DNA of 64,000 nucleotides from Coprinellus micaceus (taxonomy: Eukaryota; Basidiomycota; Agaricomycetes; Agaricales; Psathyrellaceae): NCBI GenBank assembly GCA_951394405.1, contig OX596339.1, forward strand, positions 620,001 to 684,000, read 5' to 3'. The notes below the pieces were generated by a model. That model searched no databases. It saw only the letters and a program-made list of their open reading frames with translations, and was not told where the DNA came from. This document shows, piece by piece, positions 1 through 10,663 of this stretch. How positions within the stretch are numbered: position 1 is the stretch's first letter; every line of letters starts with the position of its first letter. The position numbers and the translations under genes were made by a program.

Positions 1-297
1 ATCCATCTACCCACCTTGAAGCACCTGGGGGTCCACGCTTTTACCTCGAACCCCAGTCGAAGCAACCTAGTTCTCAGGACGTCGCCCAAATCCCCAAGTA
101 CACCCCAATCCATCGCCCGTTTCCTATACCTCTTCTCGGCGCCTTCGATCCAAACACTCGCCATTGGCGGACTGGACCGCGACGGGTGGTTCGTAGTAGC
201 TGGAATGCTCGGCCTGCCCGCAGATGCACGACTGAAGCCCGGTACATCGGGCACCTTCCCCTTCCTGACGACTTTGACGATTGAACTAGATTCGTAG
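1..297 (+). CDS. 3' end of an F-box/LRR-like protein (partial)
   Basis: The reading frame is open from the first base of the window (ATC CAT CTA...) to a TAG at 295-297. It encodes about 98 C-terminal residues. The visible pattern is leucine-rich and repeat-like: an opening LPTLKHLGV, then SIQTLAIGGL, and a final FLTTLTIELDS. This is the kind of C-terminus seen in Agaricomycete F-box proteins, where each repeat scores a short beta strand. No F-box can be seen because the N-terminus lies outside the window. The assignment is by pattern and by the company of other F-box genes here. It could be any LRR-like protein. Confidence 0.5.
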   Translation: MHLPTLKHLGVHAFTSNPSRSNLVLRTSPKSPSTPQSIARFLYLFSAPSIQTLAIGGLDRDGWFVVAGMLGLPADARLKPGTSGTFPFLTTLTIELDS

Positions 298-380
298 ACG
301 AGTATGATGGACATCTTTGACTCCTAGACTGCGGGATTTCAGTACTAGATTGGACTAGAATAGGTAGACGGTAGACTCAC

Positions 381-1131
381 CTAATCGTTCTTGGGGTTTT
401 TCTCTGCTCTCCATAGTCGGGAGCTCGTTCGCCATGCTTCCAGCGCGATCCACGCAAAGCAAACCAGGATGACTGCGCTGGTACCGAACTCGACGATGGG
501 CAGGTCCGCCGTGTTTCCCAGTGGGACTGGTATCTCGAGAGGTTGAGACGCGTGCGACTCGGCAACGCAGAAAGGTTCGGTCGATAGGAAGCTTTGAAGA
601 TAATGTGGAACGTCGCTGTTATTGTTGTTGCATGAAGGAACGGCACCTGCCCTGTGTCAGCCACTACAGTCGATGGCGACGTGACGACATTGACTCACCA
701 AGGCACGTCAGCACCAAACTGGGAGGGCTCAAGCCCTGTATAGTGTATGGAGTAGAGGCATCCGACGCGATAGGCTCCCCATACCGGACGTGGATGGGAA
801 GTCTAACTTGGATATCGGCACGCTGGACGTCTTTCCTCAGGACGAGCTCCACCCCGACGCTACTATCCAGATCTTCTAAGGCAGGCAGAGCGTGAACAGG
901 TCTCTCCAGCTCCTTCGCACCTCTACCTCTCAGCCCAACGACGTCGTATTCCTCCTTCCTCATCTCTAGTTCGTATATGTCGACGAAAAGCAGCGGTGGA
1001 AGGCTGTAGTGAATTAGCAGAGAGCATGTTGAATTCGAGTCCAATTCTGGGAGATGGACTGTGGTCACAATGGTGGGGTGGGCCCCGTATGTGGGTTCCA
1101 AGGCAGAGTTTGAGGAGAAGGGTACAGGCAT
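381..1131 (-). CDS. PBN1: PIG-X/Pbn1-type subunit of GPI mannosyltransferase I
   Basis: This is a predicted ER membrane protein that stabilises the mannosyltransferase adding the first mannose to the GPI anchor precursor. The spliced model has two exons, 699-1131 and 381-646, around a 52-bp intron (GTGAGT..GCAG). It encodes 232 residues, which fits the family. The N-terminal half carries the PIG-X signature: HPTIVTTVHLP, then LPPLLFVDIYEL, then ELERPV. The C-terminal exon has the VPLGNTADLPIVEFG lead-in to one transmembrane helix (AVILVCFAWIAL) and a short basic tail. The intron acceptor was chosen because only it joins to the frame containing the membrane helix. I start at the ATG at 1131. 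An in-frame ATG at 1224 exists, but the extra residues do not look like the family. The gene is divergent from the F-box gene at 1436. Confidence 0.82.
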
Positions 1132-1435
1132 GGTGGTGGGCAGCGACAAGTGACAGATCATCAGTGCCCAATTCTGGGCGCTTATAGGAAATTTGTTCCC
1201 ACGATTCTTGCTCTCTTTCATCACGGTCCTGCCTCAGGTATCACGATTTGTGTCACAAATGGCGGTAAGGTAGGCGCAGATGGCGCCCCAGGAGGAATTC
1301 AATGTCTAGCGACCCTTGTAATGCATGTGGAGGTCGGTGAGTCAGTAGCCATTGAAATGGAACTTTTGCGACTATCTGACACTGGGGGTTGAGAATGCTT
1401 TCATCCCTACTCTGAACTGGACAGGAACCACAGAA

Positions 1436-3313
1436 ATGACCAAGGAAATGCCCTCTATCGACGTCGATTCACTTCTGAAGTCCAACAATCGGCCTTCGGA
1501 ACGCCAAGAACTGTACCTTCTTCAAAGGCTCTCATCCTTGGATGGATCGATCAGCATCCTGGATGCGGAACGTGCGCAGGCGCAGCGGACCCTCGATGAG
1601 TTGGAATTCAAGCAATCGAAGCTCCTCAAGAAGCGGAAGTCCATCGCGACAATAGTTTCTCCATACCGCCGGCTCCCAGCGGACGTATGGATCGAGATTA
1701 TGAAGTTCGCAGTGTGGAGCAGCAGGGTTCAACCACCTGGTGGCGAGTCTGTCCCGGACTTGCACCTCCTCTCTCGTCAACTCAAGTCAAGCACGTCCAA
1801 CGTCTACAAGCCCATCGCTGACGACGGAAGGGTCCACTGGCCGGAGGCACGGCAACTCTCCACCTTCACTCGCGTCTGCAAGGACTGGCGAGATATTCTG
1901 CATGGAGCGGCGACCTTCTGGTGCAATCTGGAACTGCACATCTATTCCAACGACCACAACATCGACGGGTTTGCCCCTAGGCTGGAAACCTGGCTTTCCC
2001 GATCGGGCGAACTACCCTGGTCCCTCAAGATCCTCTCATCGAAACGCCAGCTCCATGCACCCCTTTTCGCGGCGTTCCTCCTTCGCAACTGTGCTCGGTG
2101 GAAGGAGCTCAGCCTTTTTATGCACGACTTGGACGTGTTGGGACCCCTTTTCTACCTCGAGCCTTCTTCCGCTGGTCCCGGAATTCCAAGCTGTCCAGGT
2201 GGCCGTCCAAGGTGTGGGTGTAGGGAGGAGCATGTCTGGTCAAACCTTGAGGTTCTTTCACTTGATGGATGGTTTACCGATTGCGCCAGGGTCCGTCCCT
2301 TTACCCTAACCGACAACGCCCACGCCGACGAAGCGGACCCTCTGTCACTCCACCACGCGACCATCTGCCTCCATGGCACGATGCCGGCACTGACATCCTT
2401 GACGATCGATACACCATGCCAGAAGGTCAATTCATGGAAGTGGATCCCTTGGGCTCAGCTTTCCGACCTCGATCTCAGAACGTCGGACCAGTACGAGGAA
2501 AACATATCTATGCTCGCCAAATGCTCGAACGTGCTGGAAACATGTTCCATGGTATTCACCCCGTCATTTAGGATACCGCTCGACATCCCTCTCCTCGGCC
2601 CAGATCCGGCGCAGCCAATCACGCACGGGATCGCCAACCTCCTGGTCACCGGCCTGCATCCCGCCGAAGCCAGCGATGACGAAGGCGGCAATGGTTCGAG
2701 CGAGAGGAACTTAGCGAGTGCTGCGGAAGATCTCCACCTGGGTGGATTGAAGGAATTAACCTTAAGGAAGATTGGGTATCTCTCCCCGTTGATATCTCGG
2801 CTCTGTGCTCCAGCTCTGCAGAAACTTTTCATCAGCATGTGCCCTATCAACGAGCCCGAGCCATATCTCGGTGCTGCCCTGGTCGACCTCTTGGAACGCA
2901 GCGGCGCTGCAACATCCAACACGGACGAGAGCGATGCAGCAGGTTGGGATCCGACTCACCCCACCGATCAGGCACGTACCCGGACCGCTTCCACTTCAGG
3001 TCCACCCCTCACCTACCTGACCCTGGCGCTGGAGAACACCCGCCGCAGGCGTATGTCTGTCCCTGTCATCACCAACGGAGAGTACATCGACATTTTCGAG
3101 CGCACGGAGAGGCTCAGGACGCTTCACCTCAAGGACTACTCGACAGATGCCCGCTTCCTGGAGAAGATCAACCAAAGGGGCCTGCTCCCCAGGTTGAAAA
3201 CCATTTCGCTTGTTGTGGATGCGGATGGGCAGGTCCCGGAGAGGTTCGAGGAGTTTGTCAAGTTGAGGGACCGAGATCGTCGCGCCTCCTCGAGCTCGGA
3301 AATCATACAGTAA
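1436..3313 (+). CDS. F-box protein with leucine-rich C-terminal region
   Basis: This is a predicted substrate-recognition subunit of an SCF (Skp1-cullin-F-box) ubiquitin ligase. It is a single exon of 625 residues. Residues about 25-70 form a charged heptad-like coiled coil (ILDAERAQAQ..LDELEFKQSKLLKKRK). The F-box-like motif begins near residue 80 (RRLPADVWIEIMKFAVW) and is followed by the typical FTRVCKDWRDI. The rest holds LRR-like beta strands such as LEVLSLDGW, LTSLTIDT and LKELTLRKI. An ATG at 1436 gives a natural start (MTKEMPSIDVDSL). A frame-extending start at 1352 adds residues that look untranslated. The coiled coil before an F-box is a common layout in mushroom F-box families. The target is unknown. 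Confidence 0.8.
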   Translation: MTKEMPSIDVDSLLKSNNRPSERQELYLLQRLSSLDGSISILDAERAQAQRTLDELEFKQSKLLKKRKSIATIVSPYRRLPADVWIEIMKFAVWSSRVQPPGGESVPDLHLLSRQLKSSTSNVYKPIADDGRVHWPEARQLSTFTRVCKDWRDILHGAATFWCNLELHIYSNDHNIDGFAPRLETWLSRSGELPWSLKILSSKRQLHAPLFAAFLLRNCARWKELSLFMHDLDVLGPLFYLEPSSAGPGIPSCPGGRPRCGCREEHVWSNLEVLSLDGWFTDCARVRPFTLTDNAHADEADPLSLHHATICLHGTMPALTSLTIDTPCQKVNSWKWIPWAQLSDLDLRTSDQYEENISMLAKCSNVLETCSMVFTPSFRIPLDIPLLGPDPAQPITHGIANLLVTGLHPAEASDDEGGNGSSERNLASAAEDLHLGGLKELTLRKIGYLSPLISRLCAPALQKLFISMCPINEPEPYLGAALVDLLERSGAATSNTDESDAAGWDPTHPTDQARTRTASTSGPPLTYLTLALENTRRRRMSVPVITNGEYIDIFERTERLRTLHLKDYSTDARFLEKINQRGLLPRLKTISLVVDADGQVPERFEEFVKLRDRDRRASSSSEIIQ

Positions 3314-4105
3314 ATGATTTTCATGTATCCGTTGTCGAACACTATCTTTCTCTGTATCGATGGTGATTATGCCCTAATTTATGCGAACGAGCGATTGGAG
3401 GCCCCGGTTGAAGTGAGCCGGCGTAGGCCTCTTTTTGTTTTGGTGAATCGGCGATGGCTGTGCAATTCGACCACCAGAGTTGGTTGGTGGGCGTTAGTTA
3501 CACACAAGACTGGTTTCCAACTACCCACCACCAGTAGTTTGGCTGATTGGACACGGGCTCTCGGACTCGCGTCATGTATACGTAGTAGAGGCGATATGCA
3601 GGAGGCGTTTCGATGTCCCAGGTGGGTTTTGTAGTCATTATTCTTTGAAAGAACTAATGTCATATTACCCGAATATGCTGGGGCTCCAGCCCGAAGGCCT
3701 GAAGACGAGTTCCGTGCTCAGGCTCACAAAATGCTGGATGAACAGCCCCCCCTCGTTGCTATATGAATGTGGGCGTCGCCGTCTGGCTTTTGGAAGCCGG
3801 TTGTATGGTCGAAGCATAGAGTTGGTGAGCAACGGGTGGGATCTCCTTTTATTGTGTTGCGTTGTTCCTCCTTGGGCAAGGCTGTGCTCCCCGAGCACTT
3901 AAAAACACTCCTCATATTCTGTTCCAATTCTTTCGTCGATCCTTTCAGAGACTGAAGGATTGCTCACCCCTCTCGAAGCGCCAGCCCTCTTTCTCCAGAG
4001 CCACCCCCCGACACCACGCCTACCGGGCGTTACGTTCTGTATCCTCGACTCAGCGACGTCGCTTCCGGAAGATCGTCGCAGTCAGCGGGACTGTCCTCAA
4101 CTACA
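3314..4105. other. intergenic, no gene recognised
   Basis: This 792-bp stretch lies between two plus-strand genes. I see only short reading frames with no protein character, a pyrimidine-rich section near 3980-4090, and no repeat or RNA gene. It probably holds the 3' UTR of the F-box gene and the promoter of the next gene. Confidence 0.6.
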
Positions 4106-5809
4106 ATGCCTTCCCAACTCCCTTCAAAGGTCGCTCAGGCATGTCATAATCTGGAGACGGCGATCTCACTCGCGACTATGGCTGTATGCTTCGTCATCGG
4201 GCAACACCTCATCCACCCTCAGGGGCTCCTCAGGAAAGCGATCCACAGAACCTCCTGCTCGGCCGTTTCAGCATTCGTTAAATTCACATGTACCTCTGAC
4301 CCCCGCTACGAAGACGAGACACTCCTCGAATACCTTGCTGAAGCCTTCCCAGATCCGGACCAAGAGGACCCGGATCTTCTGTCCGACGAAAGCACTGCGC
4401 CCCCTACACCACTGGTACTGATACCACCTACTGTGGGGCCGAACCCCGCCAACGCGACTTCACCACCACCACCAGCTGACCAACATCCACCTTCTCCACG
4501 AGCAGGCCCTCGTGACCTTCCTTCAACCGACGAAGAAGTCGCTAAAAGGCCGCTCCCCAAGTCTCCTGATACGCCTTCATCACCTGCTGGCTCTGACTAC
4601 AAGTCATTGCTCACTCTCACTCCGAACACTGCCTCCTGTGGTTACTCTTCCCCAGACACTTCGTATACTCCTCCAAGCGCAGTGAGCTCTCCAAAATTAG
4701 CGGCCTACTTCCCTGACCTCAAACGCATTCCACGGACTTGCAGCACCGAGATGGAATCGTTCCCACCTCTCGCCCAAATCGAGTCGGAGTACGCCATGTA
4801 TCAAAACGAGCTTCTGGGGCGTCCGTACAGAAGAATCCAAACTTCGCTTGAATATCAGTGGAACTTCTACGAAGACGAGCCAACCTGGGCTTTCGATTGT
4901 ATCAAGGAGATATTGGAGCCACTTTCGCTTGTGATCCTTTTGAGCCCTTCTGACGATCCTATGGTCATGCAGCGGCGATACGACGACTTGGGCGTCTTCC
5001 TGTCCTCCGACATCGTCATGTCCAAAGCATCTGCAATCCACTCCATCGACATCTGCATCCCCCACTGTCCCGGCTTCGTCTTCGAGTCAGTTTCGCATCC
5101 TTACGACAACTCGGACTTTGGCTACTACGGCGTGAGCGACGCCCTCCATCCAATGAGGTACAAGAACCAGTTCCCCAACCTCGTCGAATTTGGTTGGGCC
5201 GGGTCTCTTGGGAGGAGGAAAGGAGATGGCGGATACGCTGCGCTTCCAGCTCCTTTCCACGATATCGTCAGCCTACCATTCTCGCAGATGCGAAGACTGG
5301 ATTTCCAACAGTGCTTTTTGACGCTCTCTGACTGCTGCCTGATGCTTGACAGCTCTCCCCTCCTCGAGACGTTCGTCGTGGACACCGTCGTTGGAACGTT
5401 CCTCCAAAACCCCTTTTCGGAAAGCCCTCGATGCGGTCCTCCTCTCACAGTGTGGCCTGAGGCTCCGTTACATGGATATCCGGTGCTTGGATTTGTCAGG
5501 GTAGACGGGCTCGGGGTGGACAGGATCGAGGCAAATCTTTTGACCAAGTTGGAGATAAGGACGACCGTGAACCTATCGCATTTCCTATGGCAGCTCGACG
5601 CTCCGCTCCTCGAGTCCCTAGTCTACGAGCCTGCTGGACAGAAGATGGGCCATGTGACAAAGGGCAATTTTCCTTGGACGGGCCTCAAGGCCTCCTTGCA
5701 GAGCCTAATTCTGCGGTATTCTGGCATCGATGACGGAGCTGTGAACGATCTTCGAAACCTTTGCAACTTGAAAGGCATCGAGCTGGAACTCTGCACCTCT
5801 ACCCTTTGA
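4106..5809 (+). CDS. LRR-like protein with disordered N-terminal region, function unknown
   Basis: A single open exon of 567 residues starting MPSQLPSKVAQ. Residues about 30-60 are moderately hydrophobic (ISLATMAVCFVIG) and could be a weak membrane segment. Residues about 90-190 are rich in proline and serine and surely disordered. From about residue 205 the protein looks folded, with repeat-like strands including LRRLDFQQ-type elements (MRRLDFQQCFLTL), LLTKLEIRT, LLESLVYEP, SLQSLILRY and LKGIELELC. This resembles the C-terminal half of mushroom F-box/LRR proteins, but I cannot find an F-box. It may be a relative that lost or diverged in that motif. No function is assigned. Confidence 0.65.
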   Translation: MPSQLPSKVAQACHNLETAISLATMAVCFVIGQHLIHPQGLLRKAIHRTSCSAVSAFVKFTCTSDPRYEDETLLEYLAEAFPDPDQEDPDLLSDESTAPPTPLVLIPPTVGPNPANATSPPPPADQHPPSPRAGPRDLPSTDEEVAKRPLPKSPDTPSSPAGSDYKSLLTLTPNTASCGYSSPDTSYTPPSAVSSPKLAAYFPDLKRIPRTCSTEMESFPPLAQIESEYAMYQNELLGRPYRRIQTSLEYQWNFYEDEPTWAFDCIKEILEPLSLVILLSPSDDPMVMQRRYDDLGVFLSSDIVMSKASAIHSIDICIPHCPGFVFESVSHPYDNSDFGYYGVSDALHPMRYKNQFPNLVEFGWAGSLGRRKGDGGYAALPAPFHDIVSLPFSQMRRLDFQQCFLTLSDCCLMLDSSPLLETFVVDTVVGTFLQNPFSESPRCGPPLTVWPEAPLHGYPVLGFVRVDGLGVDRIEANLLTKLEIRTTVNLSHFLWQLDAPLLESLVYEPAGQKMGHVTKGNFPWTGLKASLQSLILRYSGIDDGAVNDLRNLCNLKGIELELCTSTL

Positions 5810-7482
5810 CTCGGCTTGGTTTCTTATTATTTTGACAATTATCTCTGCCTTTAAGTCCATGTTTTATCTCGTTTCCCCTCATTGGTTTTTTCACTTTTTT
5901 TCATCTATCCACTTGTATTTTTATTGCATCTCGACCGTCACCACGGACGTTTGTTCATTCACCTGTATCACTACCAGCATTTTGATATCTTGCATCGGTC
6001 TTCCATAGACAGAACTATACATGCTATTCTATCCTTGCATTTTTCCATACGCACAGCACTACAAACCGCAAGCATTATCCCTCCAATCACGCAGTGGATT
6101 CATTCCACCCACCTCCTACGATGCACTGGGGCTGTCCATCTGCTTGGTAGGCTCGACTCCAGCCATTAATGGGCCTTGAGGTGGGGTGTTGGCCACAATA
6201 ACAATATCCCCCCCTCACAGTACGCCGGCAGACTGACCTTCGAGTCTATCCGCTTGGGGTGACCATGGAATACGGATGCCACAGTAAATCCCGTGTGACA
6301 CAACGAGGTACCCTGAGCAGTCGACAGGTCCATTAAAAGAAGGGTAGACATTTTATGGGACGACGGCCTGCCCGGTGTGGATTTTGTGGGAAGCGAATAC
6401 ATTTTGAGCAACGAATTTATTTGTGCAGCTGGCCTGCATAGTAGGGACGGACTCGGTGAGTTTCGCGGGGTAAGAACCAATCCATAGGAGAAAGGGAAAT
6501 CGAGGGTGTCCTCTCTTTTCGCCCCCACCCTCTTGGACCTCTTACTCAGTGGCCGTTCGCAGCCAACTCAGAACGGGTGCGGCAGTGCGCACTGAATGAG
6601 TGTGAGAAACCAATGCCGACGGGCGCTTATTGGCTCGTCCCGAGCGCTTGTCACCCATTCTCTATCTTAGGCGGTCGTGTGCACCGTAAATCGTTTCTAC
6701 ATATACACTACCGGGGATATGCATAAATACTGGGAATTTTCAGGGGCCCTCGGCCCTAGCTGCGGCCTCAAAAACGGAGCGCAGTCGCCCTAGAGTTCGT
6801 GGTCTAGTGAAAAGAGTCAATACACGGTTTAGACTCGAGAATATCGAACTAGATTTCATTTGGGCAACCCTTGGCCTCTCAATTGACACTGATAGACTCG
6901 TCTTCTGACCAATCCCAGGTCATTACGCCTGTCTTCCCCCCTTCTTGGATCACCGGGCGTTTTCGCACCCCAGTTTTGACGGACAAACGTGCGATCTGAA
7001 TGCACACGTTCGCTACCAATCCAACGCAAATGCAGCTTCCTCGCAGTCATGTACCGACTATAAACGTACATTTGTGGTTTCAAAGAAGGTATATTGAGCT
7101 ATAGGGAGCATGGATGATCCGGTTGGTCATCAGCGATTAGGGGTCTTTGGGTTCATTTCCTACCCCTTGGCCCACAGAATATTCTCTAACAAAATCGCAC
7201 CTTCATTTTATAGGCAGGTGTGATCTTGCATGAACCCTTGTCAATGTTGCTGTAGGGTTTTCAAGGCCTCAAGGACGCAGTATGTCGTTGTAGGTCCGCG
7301 GCAACTCGGCCGACACCAAATTGGGCGACGTGGAAGCAATTCAAACAAGCTTCGACCTGTACCTCATGTATTAAATACCGCCTGCGGCGTATGGTGCTAC
7401 GAAACTGGAGTCAATACCTCTTGTACCCCTATCACGGCCGTCTAGGACTCCCAGATACCGTCAGCGACAACCAGGATTCATC
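5810..7482. other. intergenic, no gene recognised
   Basis: This 1.67-kb stretch upstream of the SPX permease contains only short incoherent frames on both strands. The first 300 bp after 5810 are T-rich, as expected for a 3' UTR. One copy of the GGGCGCTTA motif is at 6621-6629. No RNA gene or transposon ends were seen. Confidence 0.55.
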
Positions 7483-10400
7483 ATGAAGTTTAGGTGCGTC
7501 TAGGTGGTCTCCAGGGGGAACGGTGGGCTTACAGGTCGTGACTAGCTCCTCTCTGAAATTCAATGCCATCTCGGACTGGTGGGACGACTATATCGCGTGA
7601 GTGCTCCTGGTGTAGTGTATACGTGGGTTGTGCTCATCACCTTGCAGGTACGACGCGCTGAAAAAGTACATCTACCAGCTGGAAAAGCAGCAGGTCAACA
7701 ACGAAGAGATAGTTCCGCACGATCTCGAGGCGGGCGAAGGCTCTGCGCTGCTGGGAGGCCACGATGCGACCGCGACTGACGCCGTGTTTATACCCCTGTT
7801 GGACGAGGAGCTCAGGAAGATCGTCTTTTTCTACGAAATGCAGGAGAAGGAGTTCTTCGAAGAGCTGGAGGAGCTGGAGGAGGCCGTGCAGAAGCAGGAG
7901 GAGACGGATTTGACCGGGGCAGGAAGATACACCGACTTATCGGACGGGGAGGACGACGACGACGATGACGACAGCATGTCCCGGAGCCGCCCGCCAAGAG
8001 GATGGAGTGCTCGCAGACCGACTCCAGGTGCGTGGTATTGTGCTCTGAAAGAGGCCAGAAAACTCATGGTTTCCAGACCCCAATCATCGGCAGAGCATCT
8101 CGTCGACTGGGAGCGAGCCAACCGAGCCCAGCAAATTGCAGGTGTCACACTCGAGGAGGAGGGGAACCAGCTTCTCGTCGCAGAACGGACCGGAACCGAC
8201 GATTTGGACTGCACGAAGCGACTACGCCTACGACACGAGACTACTCTTCAAGCGGCGTATCACGAACCTGTACATCCACTTCACGAACCTCAGGTCGTAC
8301 ATCGAACTCAACTACTCCGGCTTCCGCAAGATCATCAAGAAGTACGACAAGGTGACCTACTCGGAGCTCAAGGACCGATACCTTCACGACGTCGTGGAAA
8401 GGGCGCACCCGTTCACCCAGCAGGCCAAGGACAGGCTGAACCACGGAGTCAACACCCTCATTGATCTCTACTGCAAGTGCGTCACTCGTGGTGACCGCAG
8501 CCTTGCCAAGGAGCAGCTCAAGCTCCATCAGCGCGAAAATATTGCATGGGAACGCGACACGGTCTGGCGGCAAATGATTGGGCGTGAGCGCCGTGGCGAA
8601 GGTCTTGACGCCCTCGAAGGTGCAACACTTGTCAAGCCCGAGGAAACCCCAGTCGTGAAGGTCAAGACGCCCATTGGACCGTTTATGCTCACGAAGAGGA
8701 AGATTCGATTCTTGCTGGCGATCATTCTCTTCTTCGTCATGGTCAACATTCCCTTTGTGCAGGGCAAGGAGGCAAACAACTGTATCGCCATCCTGACCTT
8801 CTGCACAGTGCTGTGGGCGACGGAGGCCATCCCCCTTTTCGTCACCTCGCTCTTCGTTCCTCTCCTCCTGATCCTTTATAGATGCATCCGCAAGGAAGTT
8901 GAGCCTGGTGTTTACGAGCGCCTTTCGACACACGCGGCCACGACGTACGTGTTTTTTTTTTGCCTATGGGGCTGCGCCTCGACTGACATTCACGTCCCCA
9001 GTTACGTCTTTTCTATTATGTTCTCCCCGACGATCATGCTCCTCATTGGAGGCTTCACCATCTCTTCTGCTCTCAGCAAGACAAATATTGACCGCGTAAT
9101 ATTCACCCGTGTCTTGTACTACGCTGGCACCAAGCCAAAGACTGTCATCCTCGCGTTCATGTTTGTGTCTTGCTTTGCAAGCATGCTCATCAGGTACGGC
9201 TGTCTGGCAAGCCTAAGTACTGTGCTGACCTCGATAATAGTAATGTTGCTGCACCTACCTTATGCTTCACTTTAATTCGGGTAGGTCCCTCGGGCCCTTT
9301 AATCGAGTTTTGCCTGACCCCCGTTGCAGCCTATCCTCCGTACCCTGCCTCCGAAGTCTAACTTTGCTCCGTGCCTAATCGTAAGTGCTCGCCTGGCGAC
9401 CGGATGAGCCACAAGCTAACGACCAGTCTAGCTCGCCATTGCCCTCGCGGCCAACATTGGTGGTCAAAGCTCCCCCATCTCCTCCCCGCAGAACCTCATC
9501 GCCATTGGTGAGATGGACCCTACCCTCGACTGGTCGAAGTGGTTTGCTGTGGCGCTCCCCGTGTCCGGAATCTCCATCGTCCTCATCTGGCTGCTCCTCC
9601 TTGCCTCATACGACCCTGCTCGATCCCCCGACGGCGAAGGTGAGATCGAACTCAAGGTCATTCGCCCAACCAAGGAGTCCTTTACCATGAAGCAGTATTG
9701 GGTCGCCTTCGTGACGATTGTGACTATCGCCTTTTGGTGTGTCGAACACGAGATCGAGGATTATGTCGGAGACATGGGTGTCATCGCTCTCTTCCCAATT
9801 GTGGCGTTCTTTTCCACTGGAGTCTTGAAGAAGGTGGGTCCAGTGCAGCTTCTGATAACCGTATGTAGCTCTGGCTTACCAAGGGCTATTACTTTGTGCT
9901 CCTTTAGGACGACTTTGAGAAATTCGCATGGTCGATTGTGTTCTTGGCTATGGGAGGAATCGCCCTAGGAAAGGGTGTCGTCTCCTCTGGCCTCTTCTCC
10001 GTCCTCGATGCGGTCATCCGAAGGGCTCTGGAAGGCTTCTCGACATACGCAGTGGTCCTTATACTCTCACCCATCGTTCTGGTGCGTCTCGGTCCTCTTT
10101 TGTCTGTTTTCTCTTCGAAGTTGCATCATCACTAACACATATGGGTGTCCTTGGTCTGGACAGATCATCTCGACGTTCATCAGTCACACAATAGCTAGCG
10201 TCCTACTCGTACCTATCGCTCAAGAAGTGGGAACGCATCTTCCCGGACAACCAGTGAATCTGCTCATTTTCATCACTGCCCTCATTTGCTCGGCTGGAAT
10301 GGGAATGCCCGTTTCTGGGTTCCCGAATCAAACTGCGTATGTTGAACAAGTTCTTCCGCCCTTCTCGTCGTGCCGACCTTGTTCTTTTTTCTGATACGCC

Positions 10401-10663
10401 AGTGCCACGCAAGAGGACGAGCTAGGGAACCTCTATCTCACCAATATGGACTTCTTGAAGAATGGTGTTCCCGCGAGCATTATCGCGACGCTGGTGCGTT
10501 CTCCATGGGCCCTTTACTGCTCACTGGGTAGTCCTGCTGACCTCAATCGCGCAGGTCGTCTCGACCGTCGGATATGCTTTGATGAAAGTGGTTGGGTACG
10601 TTTCCTTTTTCTTCTCTCTCTTTCCCGGACCTGATCTTCTGACCTCTCCCTTATAGCGTATAA
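7483..10663 (+). CDS. SPX-domain phosphate/anion permease (PHO87/PHO90/PHO91 type)
   Basis: This is a predicted low-affinity inorganic phosphate transporter of the SLC13/DASS fold with an N-terminal SPX domain that senses inositol pyrophosphates. I rebuilt 13 exons (7483-7493, 7546-7596, 7648-8027, 8077-8944, 9002-9193, 9241-9280, 9330-9380, 9432-9833, 9908-10081, 10164-10336, 10403-10493, 10555-10595, 10657-10663) giving 826 residues. The start MKFSSSLKFNAISDWWDDYIAY followed by ALKKYIYQLEK is diagnostic of SPX; its second block is IHFTNLRSYIELNYSGFRKI. The permease half begins near KRKIRFLLAIILF and includes LWATEAIPLFV, IGGFTISSAL, SNVAAPTLCF, a NIGGQSSPISSPQNLIAIG loop and FLAMGGIALGKG. 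The first exon is only 11 bp. The paralogue type (plasma membrane or vacuole) cannot be told. An acidic run near residue 135 interrupts SPX. Confidence 0.93.

Noticed and set aside
664..1224. Longer start for the PBN1 gene (MMKESKNRGNK...)
   Set aside because: The extra 31 residues are not like the PIG-X N-terminus; the ATG at 1131 is enough. I cannot exclude an upstream exon.
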